A stretch of 64,000 nucleotides of DNA from JBAXXL01 sp038206725 (GTDB lineage: Bacteria > Bacteroidota > Ignavibacteria > Kapaibacteriales > UBA2268): positions 1-64,000 of the forward strand of contig JBBRAO010000010.1 in the NCBI GenBank assembly GCA_038206725.1, in the 5' to 3' direction. The translations under genes and the position numbers were made by a program. Below, piece after piece: positions 35,169 through 43,712 of this stretch. The notes under the pieces are model-generated. The model did not search any database. It worked only from the letters and a program-made list of their open reading frames with translations, and was not told the DNA's origin. The first letter of the stretch is position 1. Each line of letters starts with the position of its first letter.

Positions 35169-38100
35169 ATGAATAAATTATTATACATAATAATTTCTTT
35201 AGTACTTATAAACGGAACTTTGCTTGCATTGCCTAATCCAATTTCAAATCAAGCACATACGGATTCTACTACAAATGGGGAACTGCCGAAATACCTTCCC
35301 GGCGCGATACTGGTCAAATTCAAAGCGAATTCTCAGTTCTTAAATCCCGATCCAAAAGCGAAACTCACCTTGATGAAAAGCACATTTGAATCTTCAGTCG
35401 TTTCTGCCAAATCGCCTTTCAACGAGATGATTAAACCGGAAGAAGATTTATATGGTATCAGACGAATTCAAGAAATCAGATTCTCTTCGGCTGTTGACGC
35501 TTACATTTTAGCTCAGGAAATCAGCAAAAATCCCGATGTGGAATATGCTGAGCCGATGTATGAACGAAAGCTTTATGATATAACGCCCAACGATGCTCGT
35601 TATTCACTTCAGTGGGCTCCAAAGGCTATCGGTTTGGAAAAAGCGTGGGAGTTGACTCAGGGTAGTCCTGATGTGATAATTGGAATTGTTGACAGTGGTG
35701 TATTTATCAATCACGAAGATTTAGCGGCAAATATCTGGACCAATCCAAGTGAAATACCAGGTAATAAAATAGATGACGATGTTAATGGTTATGTTGACGA
35801 TGTTAATGGATGGGATTTTGTTGGTAATTTCAGCGGTGGCGCTTTTGCACCGGATAATAATCCACAACCTACCAGTGCTCAAGTAAATCACGGAACACAC
35901 GTAGCTGGGTGCGCCGCGGCTATTGGTAATAATAGTATAGGTGTTGTGGGTTCCGCTTGGAATTGCAAAATATTACCAGTCAAAGTAGCGTCGGACAACC
36001 CAAATGTTCAAGGAATATACAATGGTTATGAAGGAATCCTATATGCCGCGAAAATGGGCGCCGATATTATCAATTGCAGTTGGGGTGGTCAAGGTTACAG
36101 CCAAACTGAGCAAATAATAGTTGACCAAGCTGTTGCAATGGGTTCAATAATTATAGTTGCCGCGGGAAACGATGGGAAAAATATGGAATTTTATGGCCAA
36201 TATCCTGCTCAGTTGAATAATATTATTTCAGTCGGCTCATCAGCTCAAAACGATTCACGTTCAAGCTTCTCAAATTATGGTTGGGCAAATTGCGTATATG
36301 CTCCGGGCAGCAGCATACAATCCACTATACCGGGAAACTCATATACCAGTATGGACGGCACTTCTATGGCATCTCCGGTTTTAGCCGGTGTAGCCGCTTT
36401 AGTAAAATCAATACATCCAACTTGGAAATACAAAGAGATGTATCATCAGCTCCGTAGCACTTCGGACGATGTTTTTTCGGGTGGGGACCCTGCTAAAAGA
36501 TTGTTAGCTTATGGTAGAGTAAATGCCTTTAAAGCCGTATCTTACAATAGTGAATTTTCAACTAATACCATTCCCGGCATTTCTCTTTTAAATTATAGTG
36601 TAGGCAATCAAAAAGAAATTATTAAATATGGAACTTATAAAAGTAGCTTCACATTTAAAAATTATCTTGCTAAATCAAATTTAGTTACAATAACACTACA
36701 ACCGTTTGATAATTTTATTAGTTTATCGAATAAGACGTTAACAGTACCAAATTTTGACTCTACAAAAAACCATACAATCGTGCTTGATTTGACTTTGGAG
36801 CAATCCAATCCTTGGTTCGACGGTCCGGCAAAAATACTTGTTAAATACGAATCAAGTAATTATGTTGACTATGAAGTCATAGAAATTCCTATTAAAATTA
36901 AATCTCCAAACAAAACGAACGCGGTATATTATTTTCCGCCTAACCTTTACCCTGATTGGCACAGTGCTCACTCACCAACGAAAAATGTATTTTGGGCGGT
37001 CGGCTGGTCGGCATCTTATCAAAGAGGTTTATATTATGGATTACAAGGCGGGCAACAGGTTTTCAATGTAACGCAGAATAATGAAAGATTAACTACGGTA
37101 TTCGCAACCGATTTATTAAACGCTTATTTTGGTTGTGTTCAAGTAAGCGGAACTAAGTGCGAAATTCTAAAAACTGCAGACGCGGCAAACACCTTTGAAA
37201 GATTTGATATAACAACTATAACTCCTTTTATTAATCAACTATATTTCTATAATACTAAATATGCTTTGATTTTGGGTGACCAAATTGGAAACAAATTCGG
37301 TATAGGTTACACCTCCGACGGTGGTTTGACCTGGCGCAAAAATCCACAGCAACCGGTTGCTCAAGCAGGAGAAAATGGTTATGTTGGTTCGAATTGCTTT
37401 TACAAAGACAATGTTTGGTTCGGCACAAGCCGAGGAAGAGTTCTGCATTCGGTTGATAAAGGACAAGCGTGGACTGACGGAACGATAGAAGTTGGTAAAT
37501 TAGTACATAAAGTTGCTTTCGGTAACGAAAAGAGAGGATTGGCGCTTTATGGAAACGCTTCGGAACAGCCTACACAATTAGCATCAACATCAAATGGCGG
37601 TGCGACCTGGCAAAAGAATGCAATGGATTTTGCGTCTATTGCACAGGTTCCGGTTGATTTATTTTCAGCCGATGGTACAGAAGATATTTTTGTTGTTACT
37701 ACTCAAGGACGCATTTACCGCACATCGGATTTAGGCGGAACTTGGTCTCAAATCCTTATGTCCGAGGCGATGCCTTTGAAATTGACAACTACAAATTGCT
37801 TGGAAGAAAGCGGCAGATTATGGAAGGTGAACGATTATGTAACTTACACCGATTTTATCTATGGCGCGCCGAATCCGCAACTGACATTAGAATCCGAAAG
37901 CAATATTGTTTTCAAGAAAACTGAAGTCGGCAAGGTATCGTTAGCAAATGTAAAACTTCGTAATACCGGCAATACCATAATTGAATTCGATACAGTTTAC
38001 GTTGAAAACAGTCCAGATAACGAATTTGCTGTAGCCGCAGGTATATCAGGGGATTTGGATTTGAATCAAAGTGGAACAATCAAACTTAAGTTTAGTCCGG

Positions 38101-38474
38101 TAAGCGTTGGTACAAAAACAGGATATTTAATTGTTAAAAATACTGCTAAAGAGTTGAAAATCCCAATATCAGGCGAAGCTTATGCCGTTTCGGTTGAAGA
38201 ACTCGAAAACATCGGCTTCAGAATGGCATCCTTATCGCCAAATCCGGCGGATGGACAGATCAATTTGAATTACAGTACCGATAATGTAGTTAATTTGAAT
38301 GTCGGATTATTTGATATTAACGGCTCTTTAGTTCGTAATGTATTTTCAGGTGTATCTTCGCAAGGATCGAACAGTATAAATATTAATACTTCCGATTTAG
38401 CTGTTGGAACATATTATCTGAATATATCAGTAGATGATAAAAAAGCTGTATTGAAGTTGGTTGTTAAGAGATAG
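35169..38474 (+). CDS. Subtilisin-like serine protease with T9SS sorting domain
   Basis: This encodes 1101 residues from ATG 35169 (start of the signal peptide MNKLLYIIISLVLING; a GGAG lies 6 bases before it). After a propeptide (about 40-135), the S8 catalytic triad is Asp175 in GIVDSG, His241 in HGTHVAG and Ser399 in GTSMASP. A middle domain is followed by YCF48/BNR-like repeats (GGLTWRKN, GGATWQKN, GGTWSQ), a HYDIN-like Ig domain (FSPVSVGTKTGYLIVKN) and the T9SS sorting tail (NPADGQINLNYST ... GTYYLNISVDDKKAVLKLVV). It is an exported, surface-attached or released protease. Confidence 0.9.
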   Translation: MNKLLYIIISLVLINGTLLALPNPISNQAHTDSTTNGELPKYLPGAILVKFKANSQFLNPDPKAKLTLMKSTFESSVVSAKSPFNEMIKPEEDLYGIRRIQEIRFSSAVDAYILAQEISKNPDVEYAEPMYERKLYDITPNDARYSLQWAPKAIGLEKAWELTQGSPDVIIGIVDSGVFINHEDLAANIWTNPSEIPGNKIDDDVNGYVDDVNGWDFVGNFSGGAFAPDNNPQPTSAQVNHGTHVAGCAAAIGNNSIGVVGSAWNCKILPVKVASDNPNVQGIYNGYEGILYAAKMGADIINCSWGGQGYSQTEQIIVDQAVAMGSIIIVAAGNDGKNMEFYGQYPAQLNNIISVGSSAQNDSRSSFSNYGWANCVYAPGSSIQSTIPGNSYTSMDGTSMASPVLAGVAALVKSIHPTWKYKEMYHQLRSTSDDVFSGGDPAKRLLAYGRVNAFKAVSYNSEFSTNTIPGISLLNYSVGNQKEIIKYGTYKSSFTFKNYLAKSNLVTITLQPFDNFISLSNKTLTVPNFDSTKNHTIVLDLTLEQSNPWFDGPAKILVKYESSNYVDYEVIEIPIKIKSPNKTNAVYYFPPNLYPDWHSAHSPTKNVFWAVGWSASYQRGLYYGLQGGQQVFNVTQNNERLTTVFATDLLNAYFGCVQVSGTKCEILKTADAANTFERFDITTITPFINQLYFYNTKYALILGDQIGNKFGIGYTSDGGLTWRKNPQQPVAQAGENGYVGSNCFYKDNVWFGTSRGRVLHSVDKGQAWTDGTIEVGKLVHKVAFGNEKRGLALYGNASEQPTQLASTSNGGATWQKNAMDFASIAQVPVDLFSADGTEDIFVVTTQGRIYRTSDLGGTWSQILMSEAMPLKLTTTNCLEESGRLWKVNDYVTYTDFIYGAPNPQLTLESESNIVFKKTEVGKVSLANVKLRNTGNTIIEFDTVYVENSPDNEFAVAAGISGDLDLNQSGTIKLKFSPVSVGTKTGYLIVKNTAKELKIPISGEAYAVSVEELENIGFRMASLSPNPADGQINLNYSTDNVVNLNVGLFDINGSLVRNVFSGVSSQGSNSININTSDLAVGTYYLNISVDDKKAVLKLVVKR

Positions 38475-38520
38475 TTGATTCTATTCCAAAGCAGGAGCTT
38501 GGGAACTATAAACAAACGCG

Positions 38521-38622
38521 GGCTTTTGTTCTACCATAAGTTTAGTATATTGGTAGAACAGACGCCTGCGTCTGTTCTACTGAGCAACGTAAATTCAGTA
38601 GAACAGACATTCTTGTCTGTTC
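38521..38622. repeat. Copy 2 of a dispersed repeat with two palindromic units
   Basis: This region contains AGAACAGACGCCTGCGTCTGTTCT, a 24-base interrupted palindrome (given here only as the unit AGAACAGACGc...gCGTCTGTTCT), then AGAACAGACattcttGTCTGTTC. The first 58 bases align with 28901-28958. It lies in the 440-bp gene-free stretch after the subtilase gene, which otherwise holds the left 66-bp repeat and the kamA-like gene promoter. Confidence 0.6.
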
Positions 38623-38651
38623 AAAAAGTTAAAATGTTAGTGTTTTGAGAA

Positions 38652-38717
38652 AATCCCCCAAAAAAACAGCCACTCTATTTAGAATGGCTGTTTTAATTTA
38701 TACGATCTTAATTACTT
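38652..38717. repeat. Left 66-bp direct repeat of the aminomutase cassette
   Basis: These 66 bases are identical to 44915-44980. They contain the hairpin CAGCCACTCTatttAGAATGGCTG with A-rich and T-rich flanks, and then TTTATACGATCTTAATTACTT. In the right copy that last part is the final codons and stop of the STAS-domain gene. Here it belongs to no reading frame. The two copies lie 6263 bases apart and frame the five-gene cassette. Confidence 0.9.
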
Positions 38718-38769
38718 AATTTCCTACCCCCATCAACAAAAATAATTTTTTCTAATAAAAATATATTTA

Positions 38770-38800
38770 TTTGCTATGTCAATTAAATTTTGTATATTTG
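38770..38800 (+). promoter_or_regulatory. Consensus Bacteroidota promoter of the aminomutase cassette
   Basis: TTTG (38770-38773), a 19-base spacer and TATATTTG (38793-38800) followed by T match both parts of the -33/-7 consensus (TTTG, TAnnTTTGY). The predicted start is about 110 bases before the first possible coding ATG, leaving a long leader. It is the best full promoter match seen in the window. Confidence 0.58.
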
Positions 38801-38916
38801 TATAAATATTTTATCGCTATGAAATAATGCGCTCACTATCAATAATAAAAATATAGACATAAGTCTTACTTGGATAAACTCAAAATTATTTTATGGCAAT
38901 GATAAATTTTATATAA

Positions 38917-40521
38917 ATGAGATTTATTAAAAAAATAGAAATGTCATTTAAAGCTCAAAAGGCACATTACCAAATAATTCAAGAGGCTAATATGCAGAAT
39001 GAAGACAAATTATTTTATAAACCAAGAAATTACAATACAATTGATATTTGGAAAGATATTACTATAGATCAATGGAATGATGCAAATTGGCAGATGAAGA
39101 ACTCAATTCGCAGTGTTGATCAGCTAAAAAAAGTAATAAAACTAAATAAATTCCAGGTAAGTGAAATAGAACGGACAGTTAAAGTTATGAAAAGCGAAGG
39201 GAAGGAGCCTATGCGAATTACTCCCTATTACGCGACACTTATGAATTCCGATCCTTTTCATCCGAACCTACTATTTGGTGAAAAACCAAATAAAAGGTTA
39301 GACCCTATTTTTTGGCAGTGTGTTCCAACCCCAGCAAATCTATTATTTCCAGACACAGGGATGGAAGGCTCAATGTGTGAAGATTCGAGAAGTTTTGGTG
39401 CCGCTTACCAACGATACCCTAATAGAGTAGCCTTGTTCGTCGCGCAAAACACAAGCTGTGCATCATATTGTGTTCATTGCCAAAGAGCAAAATCATTGGA
39501 TGGTACTACGGATGTAAATGCAGATGAAATAAACAAGGGTTTGTTTTACATTAATTATAATAAAAATATTGATGAAGTGCTTGTAACCGGTGGCGATGCC
39601 TTGATGATAAGTAGAAGCAAGCTTCAATATGTACTTGAAGAATTAAGCAGAATACCACACCTACGCTCATTAAGAATCTCGACAAGGGTTCCTGTAGTTA
39701 TGCCGATGGCAATTACTGATGATTTACTTGAATTGATTGATAAATCGGCAAATAGATACAACAATGGTCCTGAAAAGTATGTGTATTTTATGACCCATAT
39801 AAACCATTACCACGAAATAACGGAAGATTTAGCAAAAGCCGTTAAAAGAATTAGGCTTCACGGATATACTATAAGAAATCAAACGGTTCTGCTTAATCAC
39901 GTTAATGATTATTATCGTACACTGGCTGAGACATTTAGGAGAATGCTTTGGATAGGAATACATCCATATTATCTTTTACAATGTCATAAAGAAAGAGGCA
40001 TAGTCCACTTTATAACACCTATACAAATCGGTCAAATTTATATGAAGCATTTGCAGGGCTGGATTTCGGGTATTACAATTCCAAAATACGCCGCAAATAT
40101 AGAAGGCGGTGGTGGAAAAATTGTATTGATGCCTTCAGGACATGATACTCTAAATTCAGAAAATGATATAGAAAAAGAAATATCCGAGAGTTATGCGGCT
40201 GTAACTACTTGGGATGGCAAAGTCCTTTACCGATATGAAGCACTGGGAAGAGCTGGACGTGAAGAGTTCGAAGATTCCGTTAGAATAATGGATAACTTTA
40301 TTGGAAGAAAAGGTGTGTTTCTGCCAAAAGTAATTATTGTGGACGAAGAAGGTAAACATATCGAAACAACAAACAGAACTAAATTACCACGAATTGAAAA
40401 ATTAAAAAAAACAGAATTATTGGAATATGATTTATTTAAGAATGATATGCCATTAATCAATCCTATGAATATAAATGATCTATTAGAAACAGAATATAAC
40501 AAATCATTGTATAAAAATTAA
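38917..40521 (+). CDS. Radical SAM aminomutase, glutamate 2,3-aminomutase-like (KamA family)
   Basis: This is a 534-residue radical SAM/PLP enzyme. The [4Fe-4S] site is Cys181, Cys185 and Cys188 (CASYCVHC), GGD of the SAM site is at 225-227, and the PLP lysine is Lys401 in GGGGK. An ungapped alignment over the C-terminal part to clostridial lysine 2,3-aminomutase places His357 at the lysine-binding Asp293 and Asn394 at Asp330. Both lysine-binding acids are therefore absent. The known glutamate 2,3-aminomutase has Lys and Asn at these sites; here Asn matches and Lys358 is next to His357. Glutamate (giving beta-glutamate) or a similar substrate is inferred. An ATG at 38992 with AGAGG upstream is an alternative start. 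A C-terminal extension of about 100 residues is unusual. Confidence 0.8.
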   Translation: MRFIKKIEMSFKAQKAHYQIIQEANMQNEDKLFYKPRNYNTIDIWKDITIDQWNDANWQMKNSIRSVDQLKKVIKLNKFQVSEIERTVKVMKSEGKEPMRITPYYATLMNSDPFHPNLLFGEKPNKRLDPIFWQCVPTPANLLFPDTGMEGSMCEDSRSFGAAYQRYPNRVALFVAQNTSCASYCVHCQRAKSLDGTTDVNADEINKGLFYINYNKNIDEVLVTGGDALMISRSKLQYVLEELSRIPHLRSLRISTRVPVVMPMAITDDLLELIDKSANRYNNGPEKYVYFMTHINHYHEITEDLAKAVKRIRLHGYTIRNQTVLLNHVNDYYRTLAETFRRMLWIGIHPYYLLQCHKERGIVHFITPIQIGQIYMKHLQGWISGITIPKYAANIEGGGGKIVLMPSGHDTLNSENDIEKEISESYAAVTTWDGKVLYRYEALGRAGREEFEDSVRIMDNFIGRKGVFLPKVIIVDEEGKHIETTNRTKLPRIEKLKKTELLEYDLFKNDMPLINPMNINDLLETEYNKSLYKN

Positions 40522-40549
40522 TTATTAACTTATAAAAAAGGAAAACATT

Positions 40550-40990
40550 ATGATAACTATAAAGAAATATGATCCCGAAAATAAACCAAATCTTGAAGAA
40601 AAACGAGAATTAGTGAATTTTTTATTTGAACATTTAGAAAATTTTGGCGATCCCAAAACAGATATTGAAAAAGCGATTAACTATTCCATTATGGAGTCAC
40701 CGTCATTCGGTGGTTTTGTATTGGCATCTTTTGATGAATGTAATATGGTGGGGGCGGTTGTGATTAACCAAACCGGTATGAAAGACTACATACCCGAGAA
40801 CATTCTTGTTTACATAGCAACACACAGGGATCACAGAGGTATTGGAATAGGTAAACAACTAATGCTTACAACCATTGGACTTTCTCAGGGTAACATTGCT
40901 TTGCACGTTGAGCCCGATAATCCGGCGCGATTTCTATATGAAAAGGTTGGTTTTGTAAGCAAATACAAAGAAATGCGATTAATAAAATAA
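40550..40990 (+). CDS. GNAT-family N-acetyltransferase
   Basis: This encodes 146 residues with the GNAT acetyl-CoA-binding motif DHRGIGIGKQLM (Q/RxxGxG/A) and the later PARFLYEKVGF motif of small-molecule acetyltransferases. It starts 28 bases after the aminomutase and ends 9 before the racemase. By analogy with AblA/AblB (lysine aminomutase and beta-lysine acetyltransferase), it may acetylate the aminomutase product, but it is only half the length of AblB and is not that family by eye. Confidence 0.8.
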   Translation: MITIKKYDPENKPNLEEKRELVNFLFEHLENFGDPKTDIEKAINYSIMESPSFGGFVLASFDECNMVGAVVINQTGMKDYIPENILVYIATHRDHRGIGIGKQLMLTTIGLSQGNIALHVEPDNPARFLYEKVGFVSKYKEMRLIK

Positions 40991-40999
40991 GGAATTATT

Positions 41000-42076
41000 A
41001 TGGCTTATATCACCCTTGATATCAAAAAATTAAAATTAAACTTCGATTATCTTAACGATTTATTCAAAAAGAATAATATACAATGGTCTATAGTATCGAA
41101 AATACTTTGCGGGAATAAAGATTATCTCACTGAATTACTTGCCCTTGGAATTGAACAAGTATGTGACTCACGAATTACGAACTTAAGAATAATCAAAACT
41201 ATTAATCCTAAAATCGAAACTATTTATATTAAACCACCGGCAAAACAAGCTGTTAGTGGTGTAGTCAAATATGCCGATATAAGTATGAATACAGAGATAT
41301 CGATAATTAAACTACTTTCTATTGAAGCAAAGAAACAAAACAAAATCCATAAAATTATCATTATGATTGAACTGGGTGAGCTTCGTGAAGGTGTTATGCG
41401 TGATGATTTGGTTCAATTTTATGAGGATGTGTTTAATCTACAAAATATTGAAGTAATAGGAATTGGAGCAAATTTGTCTTGCCTTTACGGGATCTTACCC
41501 AATCACGATAAATTAATACAATTGAGTTTGTACAAGCAATTGATAGAACTCAAGTTTAACAAACGCCTACGCTATGTTTCAGCTGGATCTTCAGTTACTA
41601 TTCCGCTAATATTTCAAAAATTACTGCCGCGCGGAGTAAATCATTTCAGAGTCGGGGAAACATTGTTCTTAGGTACAGATGTATATAATAACACACCCCT
41701 AAAGAAAATGAAAACAGACGTATTCCGTTTATACGCCGAAATAATCGAATTAATTGAAAAACCGCTGGTTCCAACGGGCGAATTTGGTACTAATCTTGAA
41801 GGTCACACATTCGAATTTGACCATAACCTAATCGGTGAGACTTCTTATCGAGCTATAGTAGATTTGGGTTTATTGGATGTTGACAAGGAGCATATTAAAC
41901 CTGTGGATCAAGACATTAGCATTGTTGGAGCAAGTTCCGATATGCTCGTAATTGATTTAGGTGAAAATAAAAAAAACAAGTATAAAATCGGGGGTTTGAT
42001 TGAGTTTAAAATTGATTATATGGGAGTTTTGAGGATAATGAATTCCAAATATATTGAAAAGAAAGTCATTAGATAG
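41000..42076 (+). CDS. PLP-dependent racemase, alanine/ornithine racemase family
   Basis: This encodes 358 residues with the fold-type III PLP barrel. The cofactor lysine is Lys34 in VSKILCGN. The substrate/phosphate motifs include IELGELREGVM and AGSSVTIPL. This is the Orr/YhfX-like branch, which acts on amino acids such as ornithine, not the canonical Alr (no Alr C-terminal motif). Within the cassette it may set the stereochemistry of a substrate or product. The substrate cannot be deduced. Confidence 0.78.
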   Translation: MAYITLDIKKLKLNFDYLNDLFKKNNIQWSIVSKILCGNKDYLTELLALGIEQVCDSRITNLRIIKTINPKIETIYIKPPAKQAVSGVVKYADISMNTEISIIKLLSIEAKKQNKIHKIIIMIELGELREGVMRDDLVQFYEDVFNLQNIEVIGIGANLSCLYGILPNHDKLIQLSLYKQLIELKFNKRLRYVSAGSSVTIPLIFQKLLPRGVNHFRVGETLFLGTDVYNNTPLKKMKTDVFRLYAEIIELIEKPLVPTGEFGTNLEGHTFEFDHNLIGETSYRAIVDLGLLDVDKEHIKPVDQDISIVGASSDMLVIDLGENKKNKYKIGGLIEFKIDYMGVLRIMNSKYIEKKVIR

Positions 42077-42189
42077 AAATGCGCTATTATCTTTAATAAC
42101 ATATATATAACTGCCGCCGAGATTGATTTACCGCTTGTCTGTAATAAAAAAAGCTTTCATACTATGGTCTAATTTCAACATTTTCTTGA

Positions 42190-42197
42190 TATTTTTG
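42190..42197 (+). promoter_or_regulatory. Candidate -7 element (TATTTTTGT) before the CLC gene
   Basis: TATTTTTG followed by T matches TAnnTTTGY in the 187-base gap between the racemase and the CLC gene. It suggests the two ion transporters can be expressed from their own promoter. Confidence 0.38.
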
Positions 42198-42287
42198 TAT
42201 TATTGAAAATTAAAAATTTCTAATCTATAAGTAAATTTTAACAAAAATTAATGAGTTGATAACTTGAGTTCTTGGACATTCAAAACT

Positions 42288-43679
42288 ATGGATATTAAGA
42301 AGGTTGCGAATAAGATAACCTCTAAATTAAAATCAAAATATGAGTCAATGGATAATATTGACTTAAAAAAAGGTTTTTTGAATGCGATACCATTTTGGAT
42401 AGGTGCATTTATTACAGGTTTAGTAGCGGTTATTTATACTAAACTATTTTCTTGGGCTGAATTAGGAACAAAATATATATTTCATCAAGCAAGCTGGCTG
42501 TTTTTCATTATTACACCCTTATGTTTCTTTTTAGCTTGGTGGATAGTAGCAAAATACTCCCCTTATGCCCGTGGTAGCGGTATCCCTCAAGTGACCGCGG
42601 CTATCGAATTATCAAATCCGAAGCATACTCATAAAGTAAATCAATTCCTTAGCATACGAACAATATTTGTAAAAGTACTTTCCAGCTTGATAATGATTTT
42701 TGGAGGGGGAATTATCGGACGCGAGGGTCCAACAATCCAAATATCTGCTTCGATATTCAAAAAAATCAACGATATTTTACCCGATTGGTATCCAAAAGTT
42801 TCGAGAAGAATTATGATAATTACCGGTGGTGCCGCAGGACTCGCCTCGGCTTTTAATACACCATTAGGCGGTATCGTATTCGCAGTAGAAGAATTAACTA
42901 AAACACATTTCAATTTTTTAAAATCCGCCCTATTGACAGGAGTAATTATTGCGGGTCTTACCGCTCTTTATTTACTTGGACCTTATCTTTACTTAGGTTA
43001 TCCAAAATTGGAAGGTATTTCAATGTGGATTGTTTTAGCGGTTATACCTGTTTCGATAATCACTGGATTTACCGCAAGTTTAATGGGAAGAATTATCCTA
43101 TATATTATCAGAAAAAAACGAAAAATGAAAAACAAATTCCAAAAAATAATTTATATTGTTATTTCCGGTTTAATTGTTGCGGCATTGGCTGTTTTAGTGG
43201 ATAGTAGAGCATTCGGTTCGGGAAAAGAAATAATGATTACAACACTATTTACTAGTAATAAAAGTATGGAGTGGTATATACCTATTGTAAGGGTTGTTGG
43301 ACAAATTGTATCATTTTGTGTTGGAGCATCGGGAGGAATATTTGCACCTGCTCTTAGTGCGGGAGCAAGTATCGGAGCTTTTTTTGCCGGATTGTTCCAA
43401 CTTACAGCCACTGAGTCAAACTTGATAATTTTATGCGGTATGGTCGGATTTTTAACAGGAATTACTCGAAGCCCGTTTACGTCATCAATTCTGGTTATTG
43501 AAATGACGAACAGTCACGTTATTATATTTCCTTTGATGATGACTGCGCTAATCGCAAATATTGTTGCGAGTTATGTAAGTAAACATTCGTTTTACGATCA
43601 TCTCAAAGACCGATACATTAATGAATTGTATGAAGAAGAACGAAAAGAAACTAATGAAAATCTACAACCTATACCCTAA
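42288..43679 (+). CDS. CLC-family chloride/proton exchanger
   Basis: This encodes 463 residues from ATG 42288 (a TTG eight codons earlier is possible). The selectivity motifs are GSGIP, GREGP (with the gating glutamate) and GGIFAP. VEEL in FAVEELTKTHF keeps the position of the inner proton glutamate of ClC-ec1 (E203). Those two glutamates indicate an H+/Cl- exchanger rather than a channel. About ten membrane helices are visible and no CBS domains. It would move chloride during acid or osmotic stress and is followed closely by a cation/proton antiporter. Confidence 0.88.
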   Translation: MDIKKVANKITSKLKSKYESMDNIDLKKGFLNAIPFWIGAFITGLVAVIYTKLFSWAELGTKYIFHQASWLFFIITPLCFFLAWWIVAKYSPYARGSGIPQVTAAIELSNPKHTHKVNQFLSIRTIFVKVLSSLIMIFGGGIIGREGPTIQISASIFKKINDILPDWYPKVSRRIMIITGGAAGLASAFNTPLGGIVFAVEELTKTHFNFLKSALLTGVIIAGLTALYLLGPYLYLGYPKLEGISMWIVLAVIPVSIITGFTASLMGRIILYIIRKKRKMKNKFQKIIYIVISGLIVAALAVLVDSRAFGSGKEIMITTLFTSNKSMEWYIPIVRVVGQIVSFCVGASGGIFAPALSAGASIGAFFAGLFQLTATESNLIILCGMVGFLTGITRSPFTSSILVIEMTNSHVIIFPLMMTALIANIVASYVSKHSFYDHLKDRYINELYEEERKETNENLQPIP

Positions 43680-43712
43680 TTAGATCACATTAATTTAAAG
43701 CAAGAATAAACA

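Noticed and set aside
38652..38760. Left 66-bp repeat as the end of a second STAS gene
   Set aside because: Immediately upstream of the shared codons the frame meets a stop, and no STAS sequence follows.
38917..40521. Calling the radical SAM enzyme lysine 2,3-aminomutase (AblA)
   Set aside because: The two Asp residues that bind the lysine side chain are His and Asn here, and the neighbouring acetyltransferase is half the size of AblB.
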